64,000 nucleotides of DNA, taken from Chalara sp. BL73. Lineage: Eukaryota > Ascomycota > Leotiomycetes > Helotiales. Below the pieces are notes generated by a model. That model saw only the letters and a list, made by a program, of their open reading frames with translations, had not been told where the DNA came from and ran no database searches. Position 1 is the stretch's first letter, and every line of letters begins with the position of its first letter. Of this stretch, positions 1 through 9,929 are shown in pieces. A program made the position numbers and the translations under genes. The DNA lies in the NCBI GenBank assembly GCA_918026815.1, contig CAKJVC010000207.1, forward strand, positions 1 through 64,000, read 5' to 3'.

Positions 1-127
1 CCCCTAACCCTAACCCTAACCCTAACCCTAACCCTAACCCTAACCCTAACCCTAACCCTAACCCTAACCCTAACCCTAACCCTAACCCTAACCCTAACCC
101 TAACCCTAACCCTAACCCTAACCCTAA
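1..127. repeat. Telomere repeat array (CCCTAA)21
   Basis: Twenty-one perfect CCCTAA units run from base 2 to 127 with one extra C in front. The C-rich strand reads 5' to 3' from base 1, so base 1 is the physical left end of a chromosome. The array stops abruptly and is followed directly by AT-rich DNA, with no degenerate telomere-like units. Confidence 0.98.
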
Positions 128-1439
128 CACTATTGTTGCAAAAATTTGTTTTTCGCGTATTGTTGCTTATTTAATTATTTTCGATATTATGCGATTTATT
201 CGATTGTACTTTCGCAAAATTTTTACTTTAAATTTACAATTCTATTTTTTTTAAAATAACTCTAAAAATTACTGCGTAGTTTATATAATTATTTTTTTAC
301 CGGAAATAAAGTTTTTTTTAGTGCGACGCGTTGTAATTCGCTTTGCGATTGCTAGTGTTAATGTCGCCGCATACTTACTTTTTTACTTTTACGCTACATA
401 TTTCAACAACTGCTATTTTAAACTTTTTAAATAAAATTTTTTTAAATGCTTTATTATATGCTTAATTACCGGAAATTTTAATACACGACTTTATGTTAAA
501 CAATACAACTAATTTCACTTTTTATAAATGTTTTTGCCGACTGCGTTTAATTATAATAATTATGTAATCTAAACTACGTTTTTAACTGCGCAACATTTCA
601 ACTGTTTAAAATAACATTTACTACTAATTAAAATGTTTTAGAAATTTAAAAATAATGTTTTTAATATTTGTTTTACTACTTTTAATTTTTTTTTTTTTCC
701 GATGAATTTATTCTATTAAAACTATTTTATTAACGCTTGCGCTTGCTTTTTGCTATAACTTTACTTTTTTTGAACTTGTTCGTTATGTGTAACTATTTTT
801 AAACTTGATAATTATAACTTGGACTTTTCCGGGTTTGCTTTTGGCGCATCGTACTGCTAGCTTCGAGTTACGCGTAGTAAATATGCTTTGTAATAGTTTA
901 GACTTACTTTGCTTTTTTTTCGGCTTACTTTTTTCTTTTTTCTTTTTTTTTATTAACTTTAATTCGAACATACTTTTGACCCGAGCAACTATAATAAATA
1001 AAATAATCATTAAAAACTCTTTTTTTTTTTTTTTTTTTTTTTTTTGCCGGGCGGCGCGCTTAATACGAACGAATTCGAGTTATATTTTAATTTTTTTTTT
1101 CAAATAAAAAATTCGTGAATAACATATTTACCGGAAATATATTTTTTACACTGTTATTTGCATTTCTTTTTTTGTTAAGCGCTTAATACGGACGAGTTAT
1201 AAAGTTAAAAAAAGAATAAATAAAAAATTATACTAACAAAGTCAAAAAAAAAGAAAAAAGCAAAGAATTAAGCTTGACAAAAGTTTAAGTAAAGTATAAT
1301 TAAAAAGAAAAGTAATAAAATAAGCATTTTTTTATAAAGCCAAGCTAATAAATAGTTTTATTATATATTACATTTTATTTTATTTTATTTAGAAGTAAAA
1401 TATATACGTAAAATTATATATCAAAAGTTTTAATATAAT
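128..1439. other. AT-rich subtelomeric DNA, no gene
   Basis: Very AT-rich and full of TpA steps and T tracts (for example 1019-1045). Short reading frames here are low-complexity Phe/Lys/Asn strings and look like chance. The composition fits RIP-mutated repeat DNA between the telomere and the helicase relic. No recognisable coding signal was seen. Confidence 0.7.
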
Positions 1440-4400
1440 TCAAACTGAATTAAAGCTGCTGCGGCAACTTTAATTTTCAAAATCGCTTTGCTTTTGCCGA
1501 AACTAGTCGTTCGACTACACTACTTAAAAAACTCGTTTACATTTGTAAATGTTCGTTGAAATTGCTTTTTTAGCTACTGCTCGGCTTTGCTTTTATAAAA
1601 AATACTGTAGCAAAGCAGCATAACAATATTTATATAAAAGCAGCTCGAACAGCTGCTTTTTGAGTCTGCTCGCAAACAAACGGCCTAAGGATTATAGTAC
1701 TAATAGCACGCGTAGTACAAAGTAATCTACGGCTTTTTTTAGTTCTGGTTTTTAACGCGATTACGAGCTTCAAAAAACTCGAACCGGCGCTAATATGTAA
1801 AAAAAGCGTAGTTCCAAGCATTGCCGAATACTTTACAGAATAAACACGTGCTTTAAACTGCAAGCAAGTTCTTTTAGTACCGGCTAAACTCGAAGCCGGC
1901 TAAACGCTTTTTTTTTTGGATAGCTGTACTGCTAGTATGCTAAAAAGCCGGCTCGAGAAACAAAGCAGTAAAATCCAGAGTAAAAGCTGGACCGGCGCTG
2001 CATATGTCGTATACAACGTTTTCGTTAACCTGGCATTGTCGCTAGTACGGCTTTAAGTCGAAGTGCTCGCTTAAGCATGCCCGGCGGCAGTCCTGGCTGA
2101 GCAAATAGCAGTGTAAAGCTTTTTTTTCGACTACGGTACTTTTTGCGGCTTGTGGCTTTTACGTAAGTAAAAAAAGAACTAGCGAGTACGCTTTTTTTCC
2201 GTTTCGCTCAGTTCGGCCAGACTTTTGGGCGAAGTCTACTAAAAACGACGGCTCGTTAACGTGTATAACTAAACAAACGTAAGCATAGTCGAAGCTAGCG
2301 CTTAGTGCAGACGTAGCTACGATATACGGCTAGTCCGAAAAAGCAAGCTACATTTTCAGCAGTTTTTCTTTTTGTTCAGCTGTGCTTATATCGGCAGTGT
2401 ACTAAAAGCAGTAAAGTAGTTCAGCTAGCGTAACAGCATTTTCTTTTGTTTAAACATATAAAATGATTTTATTTCGAGCTCGATTTAAAAGCTGGCTATT
2501 TTTTTACGCGTTTTTTGCTTTTTGCGCGCTTTTTTCGAGCAGACTTTTTCGCTTAGTAGCTCGCTAAATTATATAAAACAGATTTCGCCGGTTCGTCGAT
2601 GCTCGAATTACTTTGAGATTAACTAAGTTGTTTTGCTTTTCAAACGTAGCTTGCATTGTCGGTAGCAGCGTAACTGTTAAGTAAACAAACTGTATACGGA
2701 CGTTGCGGATTAGCGCTAAGTCGACTATAGCTTAGCGATACGCAGACGCGGTTACGGTTAAATGAGCTTTATTAAACACAATCCGGCCGAAGTTTTGCGT
2801 AGCGGCGAGCTTGTAAATGTAAGTCCGAAACTGCTTTGTGCTTGCAGTTTTAGTTGTTACAAACACTAAAAGTGCATCCCGTAGCTCGCTAAGCGCTTAC
2901 ACTAAGTAGTCTATTTCTAGCTTTCGCACTCGGCGAAGCAGATTTTTACGTAAAGACACGAGCGGCAAAACCAAGATCGTTACTCTAGCGTTAAGAAAAA
3001 TGCAAAGCAGCATAAAAAGCAAGCTTTTTTTTTTACTAGTAGTTATAACAATTACTATTTGTTCAGTCTATGACATTATAGTTGTTATAGCCCGCTTTTA
3101 AGCGGCTGACTTTTATTGCAGCGTGTTATTTTAATACAGCTTTTTTGCACTTTTTAGTAAAACCGCGGCTAACTACTTCTTTCGCGGCCGGTAGACTTTT
3201 ATAGCGATTTTCTTCAGCATTTGCGGACTATTTACGTTTTTACTGTTTCGCTTTTTTTTTCTAGCAGGTCTAAGCAGCTGATCAAGTTTTTACTAGTTTT
3301 TCCACAAAGTTGAAGCACGCAGATTCCGGCGAATAAAGCTATTTTACACGTTCTCGAAATTAGCATTTTATTAGTTTGCATAAACGCAGTTAACTGTTCG
3401 CGTACTATAGTTTCGCTGCTTAGTTATAACCCGAATATTAGCTTTAATTTTTTCAGCGTTTTCGTTTTCGGTTATATTATCGACTTTAAAGCATTCAATA
3501 TCGGCTGCAAACTTAGTTTTAACAATGTTGACCGTTATTTGCCGCTAGTTAGCAATACGCAGCCGAAAAATGCCAGTTCGAGCACACGCTTGCTTTATGC
3601 ACTGCGTCAGCCGGTTGTTAGCTTAAACTTTACCGTTTTTTTACTATAAGTACAAAAAAATAACAGCATATAAAGCGAACTAGCGGAAAAAGACTTGACG
3701 GAGCGGAATAACAACTATTAAGTAGTCGAGCAAAAAGTTTTTAATAAATAAAAGCAAAAACCGAATATTATTTTTGAACTTGCTTGTTTGCTGCTGACTT
3801 TTGTAGTACGTTGTATGCAACATTACAAGCTCGTGCTTAAAGTAAACGTTTCGCCGCTGTTGAGTATTACGCTAAGTAACAAAAAACAGCTCGCTTTCGC
3901 GCAACGGTTAGCCAAAACTTATATGAATCAAAACAAAAAGCCGTTTTAAGAACTCGTCGGCAACGGCTTCGTACTGTTTAATTGCTTTCGCTCGCCAGAC
4001 GATAGTGCTATCCGCTGTAGTATCCAAGAAAGATTCCTGCAGCGGCTTCGAGTTTTAAATAACGGTCAGCAAAGACCGAGTTAGCGGTTTCAGAAGTTCG
4101 ACATTTTTTCGGTGTTAGCTAATAAACCAGCTAAAAGCATCGGCATTCAAGTTGTTCTTTAAAGCTTAAGCACGCATTTGTAGCAAGCTTTAAGTTTCGA
4201 ACATCAGCTCGTTATACAGCAAGCGTTAAGCCTGCTAGAATTCCGACAACAACAGCTGTAGTACGTGATTTATATGCAAATCGACGTTTTTGTATATCAG
4301 AATTTTCTCGTCGAGATTTTATTGCGCTTAGTAAAGCTTTATAGCCTTTTTCGAGACCGCGAACAATAATAACCGCTAGCCGAAAATTTCGTTTATTGAA

Positions 4401-5860
4401 GTTTCGGTGTTTTGTTTTAAAAACTGCGCGCAATACTGCTCGATACGTTAGAGCGTATAGCCGAGCTTTATTTTTTTTAAACAAACACTCGCGTAGAAAA
4501 TAATTAGCTGCACTGTCCAGATTACGCTAAATAAGCAACTGTTGTAATTACTTGGCTTTTTTTAAGTTTTAGAGTACAGCTTAATGCTTAGCATAGCGCA
4601 GAAGCTAAACAGCGAAAAGCTGTACCGATAGCTTTCGGATTCGTAGCAGATCAGTGCTATCGAAAAAACCGACATAGCATTTCGCAACGCAGGCCGGTTT
4701 TAATCGACAGCATTTTGGACAGCCGCTTTCCAGCTTTTCGCCTAAGTATCAGTAAGCTGAATGCAGCTTTTAAAAGTCCGCTGGTCGTTATTTGCTGTGT
4801 CGAAATAGCCGCTGCAGTACGCTACGCGGTAGCAATAAGTCAAAAACTGTTTTTAGTACTCAAAGTTGGTTTTAAGCGTATCGAGCTTTTTTTTAAAGTC
4901 GAACGCGCAGATTTTTTGCTCTGGAGCAGCAGCAGTATAAAAGCGGCTTAACGCCAACTGCCGTAGCCAAGTCAATATACAATTCGAACTATCGAAGCAC
5001 CAGCTGTGCGTTTTAGTAAAGATTTTATTTATTACTTCTAGTATTAAAAATAACTCGAGCTTGTTGTCGGCATTTTTTGGCACGCTAAAAAATGCTTGGA
5101 TCTCGTTTTTTTTCAAGCTTCGCGTATGTTTTTCGATACCGGTCCGTCTGAGCTATAGCATTACGGCGGATTTATAGCTATCGAAGCTATAAACAATATT
5201 AGTTTCTGCTGTAGTATTTTTTTTTGCGACAGCCGCATTTTTGTCGAGCAGCTTAAAAAAGGTTGCTTTTTTCAAATTCAGCCGTTTAATCCTAGTTTCA
5301 GCATTCTTTAAAGTGTAGTTAGCACTATTTACTACAAAGTACCGGATATACTGCTTTTCGGCAAAAAAAGTCTGCACGTTGTATACTTGTTACAACGGGC
5401 ATTTTGTTTTGTGCCACGCGAGCTTTTGCTAATAAACTTTAGACACGTGCCGCTGAATCGCTTTTCTATTCCGGGTCAAGTAATCTGTGCAAGTAAAGCA
5501 CTAATAAGCGTCGAGCAGCGGCAGCCCGGAAATAAAAGCAACCGGCCACGTCGCCGGTGCAGCATCGGCCGCTCGTAACTTGTAGCTGCGAAACAGCTTA
5601 ACTTGTGCTTTTAACAACGGCTTTTTCAGGCAATGCAGTAGCTGCTTTAAGTGTCGAACCCAGACTTTTCGTCCTGGCCGGAAGCAATAGCCACATACTG
5701 TACAAAGCAGCACTTGCCACTCCGGCAAGTACACAAACGCGTTTTTTATTAATACTACTGTTCGCCCGCCTACCCAGCGCACGCAACCTGGCAGCGAAAG
5801 CGCGGGGGCCCCGCGGGGAGCAGCTTGGATTTATGGTGCAGGATTTATGGTGCAAATGGC
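1440..5860 (-). pseudogene. RIP-destroyed telomere-linked RecQ-type helicase (TLH)
   Basis: Reading the minus strand across stops recovers a whole TLH-like protein. Order: a C2H2-like N-terminal segment near 5650-5735 (LPEWQVLLCTVCGYCFRP), a second Cys/His segment near 5450-5500, a V..VQTFF...RYFVV block near 5330-5390, an IHI..G.PLRESEL block near 3850-3960, then the RecQ core. In the core a decayed Walker A lies near 3023-3045, LVLPLVSLRK near 2940-2970, decayed DEAH near 2760-2785 (RIVFNKAH), motif III near 2654-2692 (FVYLTVTLLP), PYIVATSALSASFDY near 2290-2330 and motif VI near 2196-2226 (SGRTERNG). A Cys-containing tail (CLFCKVFGNAWN) follows near 1790-1830. Lesions are mostly transitions: Gln and Trp codons became stops and Walker A glycines became Lys codons. 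The frame points toward the telomere. Certain as a helicase relic; exact ends are approximate. Confidence 0.87.
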
Positions 5861-5994
5861 CCGTGCTTCCCCCTGATTCAGGGGCATTTCGCTTACGAAA
5901 TTTGGGATTTACGCCGCAAATCCGGCGATTGCTACTGGTAGGCGGTTGGTCACGTGATGTCTACGTTTACCTGGTTGGGCCTAGCGCTACCTGA

Positions 5995-6156
5995 GCGACG
6001 ACGACCTCGCCGCGCGCGCCAGCGACGACGACCTCGCCGCGCGCGCCAGCGACGGCGGGGCCCTGATTCCAGGCCGGCGGGCGTAAGTCGCGGCAAAAAG
6101 GGGGCCGGCGCGCGGGAGGGCGGGGCGTCGCCGTCGCTGTCGCCGTCGCTGTCGCG
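5995..6156. repeat. GC-rich tandem repeats beside the helicase 5' end
   Basis: Two perfect 27-bp units (5995-6021, 6022-6048; GCGACGACGACCTCGCC then CGCGCGCGCCA) plus a partial third, then a 12-bp repeat GTCGCCGTCGCT twice with a partial third at 6127-6156. This is the only strongly GC- and CpG-rich block in the first 9 kb. It lies just upstream of the helicase relic, where its promoter or 5' leader would be. Confidence 0.85.
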
Positions 6157-6219
6157 AAAGTGGCCCGGCTCTGGAACTGGCCCGGCCGCCTCTCGACAAG
6201 CCGCAAAAAATTAAAACTT

Positions 6220-7345
6220 GCTTTGCAAATTTTATTTGTTTATAAAAAGTTTTGTTTAAAGTTTAACAAATTTGTGCTTGTTTATACACGCGCAGCTCGG
6301 CTTAATTTTACTTGTTTACGTTAACGATATAATGCTTACAGCGTTTAAAACAACTAACGTTAAATAATTCGACAATTACTTCTTTTCGCGATTTATAGCT
6401 AAAAACTTAAAAAAAATCAAAAAAATTTTAAGTATACAAATTACTCGAAACTGAAAAACAAAAAAATTATAAATCGATTAAAAACAGTATTTAAACGCTG
6501 TTTTAAATCGTTACAAGTTTATATATAGCATTTATAAAAAAAAGCTTATTTTTATTAAAAACTACAACAATTTGCAGCTTGCAAAATTTAATAATTAACG
6601 AATTAACGTTAACAAATACTAACAAGTTATAAACAGTTTAATATACAGTATAGTTTATATTCGCTTAAACAAAACTTTTTGTTTTGAAAAACTTAATTAG
6701 TTTATAAAAAATTTCGCAAACTACTATAATAACGCGTTTAAAAAATTTATGCAATATTTACGAACTACTGTAGTATAAAAAGTACGATACGAGCCAAAAA
6801 AAAACCGCAATTTAGTATTTTATTTAAACGCCGACTAAACAAAAAACAAAACAAACCGTAAAAGCATTTTAAGTAATATTATTATATTTTACAAAAAGCT
6901 TGTTTCTTGAAAAAGTATAAAGTAAACTTCGGTAACTGTATTTAGCACGAAATTAAAATACGTTGCAATAGTTATATACGCTAAAACGAGCTAATAGTTA
7001 ATACAAATTTTTTGTAATATAAAACATACAAAGTATATCGAAAAACTTTCGCGAACTGTAAAAATCCGTAAAAACAATTAAAAAGCGCTAGCTTTAATTA
7101 AAAACTTTTATTTGCACAAACGCTCGAAATACATCGATATTTGCTATTATTATATTCGTGACTTAGCCGAAAAAAAACAAATACAAATAACGTACGTATT
7201 TACAAAATCTATATTCGCAAATAAACTAACGAAGCTTTTTAAATGTATCGTTTTCGAAAAGTACTGCCGCTTATTAAAGCTAGTAAAAAGACGAAAACGG
7301 CTTTTTGCTCGAAAAAAAAACGCTAAAATTAAGTAAAAGCAAAAA
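6220..7345 (+). pseudogene. 3' end of a Ty1/copia polyprotein, RIP-decayed
   Basis: The plus strand, read through many stops, gives the copia end of reverse transcriptase and RNase H: a Y.QVINSLIYS..YIR block near 6630-6680, a QYLRTTV block near 6750-6770, KNKTNRKSI near 6835-6865, and the cleanest part at 7112-7336 (HKRSKYIDICYYYIRDL, then ITYVFTKS and KLTKLF), matching the conserved RSKHID.RYH.IR and DGLTKPL patterns. Only the 3' part is recognisable. Decay is by transitions and stops. It is opposite in direction to the helicase relic. Confidence 0.8.
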
Positions 7346-7415
7346 AACAAAAAAAAGCAGTAAAAAAATAGTACAAATTAAGTATATGCTTTATTACAAG
7401 TGTGCTAAGTAAAAG

Positions 7416-7740
7416 TGTTAAGAATTAGTAGTATAGCTTACTTGTAAAACATAAGCTATACTTTATGTAATAGCTTAGTTATTAGTAAAAGGGTCGCACT
7501 TTTTTTACTGAGCACCTCCGTAAAGCTCTTTAATAAATCAATCCATTCTCCCTGAACCACTGCGATTGGGCAGACTTTGCGTACAGCACAAGCTTCCCTT
7601 CCCCAAGTTGACTGTAGTCAACTTAGCATACTTATTTTAATATCCTTAGTACTTTAGACCTATAAGGCAATTACAATCAGCCTATTGTACGCACTCCCAT
7701 ATGCCTCTATTCTAGCCCGTGATTCCTTGCGTCGTTACAC
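7416..7740 (+). mobile_element. Probable LTR of the copia remnant
   Basis: Begins TGTTAAGAAT after a purine-rich stretch, about 70 bp past the end of the pol remnant, and may end near CGTTACA at 7740. The first 85 bp is AT-rich like the pol remnant, while 7500-7740 has ordinary composition. The 3' end and target duplication could not be fixed, so the call rests mainly on position and the TG start. Confidence 0.35.
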
Positions 7741-9026
7741 TTTTTGTGTATTAAATATAAAAAACAAGCTTCGAAGCGACATGTGCTTAATAAAAAGTTC
7801 GAATACTGCTGCGCTAAGTAAAAGCTCGGTAAGTAAAAGCAAAAACACAAGCGAAAGTTCAATACTATTTTCGACAATTATATTATTTTTAATTAAATTA
7901 AGCACAACTTTTAATTTTTGTAACGAAATAAACTGCGTTAACTAAAAAACGAAATCAAACAAAAAAGCGATTAATTAGCTGCGTGTAGTTACGCGCGTTC
8001 TAGTGTCGGCCGATTTAGTATTTACAGCTAATAAAAGCTTTTTGCTTTTTTTAAGCTTATATATTAATAACTATTCGGTATATTTTTCGAGCGCAATAAG
8101 TTTAGCTTTTAAAACTAATTAATAATTCGGGTTTTTAAACAGTTTCGACATATTTACTATTAGCAGCTAAATAATACTTGCGACACTTTGTTTAAAAAGC
8201 TGCTTAGTTTTTAGTTTCGTTTAATTAAATAGTTTAAAAAGTTATATTAAAGTTAAAGTCAAATATGTAATAGTTGTATTAATTGTAACATTATATACAT
8301 TAATAATAATAATAATAAACGAATTTTCGTATTTCGAATAATTACATAATATAACGAATTAAAAAGTTTTTTTAGTTAATCGCTTACTTTACTTAACTGC
8401 TTAAAAAATATAGTAAAAACACTAAAAAAAATTAAAAAATTTAATGTAAATTAACTCGAAAATTACTGTAGCAATATTTAAGTTCTGATTAAATAATGTT
8501 GTTGTGGCAAAATTCTAATAAAACCAAAATTTGGGCGGTTGACTAAAGTGAGCGGCTGACTAAGGAAGCCTTCGAAGCGTGCACGTGCCATCATGTCGTA
8601 AGCGCACGGGCCAGTTGAAAAATGTCGGAAGCCAAATCCTAACCTTGAGCCGGCTATTCTAGTCGGCTAAACAAAAAACTTCGGAATTTCAGCGCTTAGC
8701 CAAAGAAACGCTAGTGTTACAAAAACATTTTGCTCGTATATATTCGGAACATTTCGCAAAACGCTCTTTTTTTGGATCAGCAATACACTTCAAAAAAAAA
8801 ATTTTGCACCGAATACACAAAAACATTTTTTTACTAACAAACTCGATAAAATTAGCTAATTCGAACTTTTTACGAAATTTTTTTTTAAATAAATTTTTAC
8901 TACGATTTTTAATTCTGCTCGTGCGCTAAAGTACCATAGTAAAAAAAGAAAAAAGCTATATTTTTGGCGCGAGATTTCTTTATTTGTATTTAAGCGTAAA
9001 AGCACGCTAAAACAAAAAAGGAATAG
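7741..9026. other. AT-rich repeat DNA with a possible Fot1/pogo-type fragment
   Basis: Mostly AT-rich and stop-filled. A block of ordinary composition at about 8535-8660 holds GGCGGTTGACTAA and GCGGCTGACTAAGG, a duplicated motif of the kind seen in terminal repeats of Fot1/Pot-like Tc1-mariner elements. A 71-codon frame at 8714-8929 follows but carries no domain I recognise. No intact gene. Confidence 0.4.
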
Positions 9027-9373
9027 TGTCACGAACCGAATTTTAAAACTCGCTAAAACTTCAAAAAAAAAGCCTTAGAACGTTTTAGCGTTTCAAGACT
9101 AATAAAAATTTTAAAAATATAAATTTTAAAATTAGCCAGTGTTTTAAGACTTTTAAGTAAGTAAAAAAACGAACGGCTTTTTGGCTTTTAAAAGCTGCGA
9201 CTATGTCACGTGATAAAGTCCAAAAAAGTTTTAAAAGTTTATATAAACTTTAAAAACTCCAAAAAACTCCAGCGCAACTATAGTATATAAGTAGTCGTAA
9301 GTTTTATAGTTTAGGAGCTTCGTGCTTAACTTTATTATAGTTTAGCAATATAGTTTTTGTTATACTTGTAACG
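9027..9373 (+). mobile_element. Solo gypsy-type LTR (decayed)
   Basis: Starts TGTCACGAACC and ends near TTGTAACG. It contains CACGTGATAAAG, a TATATAAG promoter-like box near 9286 and a short Leu/Phe-poor 3' half, the layout of fungal gypsy LTRs. Transition-type decay and AT richness suggest RIP. No internal element sequence lies beside it, so it is a solo LTR or a fragment. Confidence 0.5.
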
Positions 9374-9473
9374 TTTCACTTCTATGTGAGAAGCAGTGCC
9401 TAGCTTATTTCATATATACCATACCAACCAACGAGCTCCAAGCCAGCTACTCAGGCCCAAGGCTACCCAGTAC

Positions 9474-9700
9474 GTTACATGTGATCGTGACATGAATAGA
9501 GATCTCGATCCGTGGATTTAGATAGAAGGACTCAGAGGTGTAAACAACTATCAATTGTTATAACTAAGAGAACAAGCTACAGGCAGAAGAAGGGAAAGAA
9601 GGCAGTGTTCTATATGCAGGAACTGACCGAAGGTCAGGATAGGTGAGCTTTGCGGTGTCCGGTGCTGAGCCCCTAAGCGGAAAAGACCAGGGCCGTGACA
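9474..9700 (-). mobile_element. Solo LTR, same family as 44713-44945
   Basis: On the minus strand it starts TGTCACGGCCCTGG and contains TAGCTTGTTCTCTTAGTTAT followed by AACAATTGATAGTT, TTACACCTCTGAGTCC and ACGGATC, all shared in order with the plus-strand copy at 44713-44945. The middle is divergent. It has not suffered RIP as its left neighbours have. It sits between the RIP zone and the first gene. No clear target duplication remains. Confidence 0.75.
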
Positions 9701-9929
9701 GAGCTGTTTTTATAAATACCATCTTCTTGGCCATCCTTGCCGTGCTCACGTATCCACCCAATGACCCTCAACGTGGATCGGTTCTGTGACATAAGGTTAA
9801 TAAAAGCGGTGGTCAATTCCAAAATTCTGCACTTACGGATATCACAGTCACCATACCATACAAAAAAAACGGAATTGACGGTCAGTTCTACGATTTTTAC
9901 GGGAGATAATGTTAGGCTGTAGTGGAAAA

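Noticed and set aside
783..1107. Overlapping open frames of 75 and 100 codons near the telomere
   Set aside because: Low-complexity Phe/Lys/Asn products from AT-rich DNA on both strands; no start context, splice signal or domain.
4212..5994. Several open frames of 70-130 codons on both strands
   Set aside because: Plus-strand frames are shadows of the helicase relic on the minus strand; minus-strand ones are fragments of it, not separate genes.
5954..6214. Arg/Ala-rich frames in three registers
   Set aside because: They come from the 27-bp and 12-bp GC-rich tandem repeats and open in several frames at once, which is expected from repeat composition.
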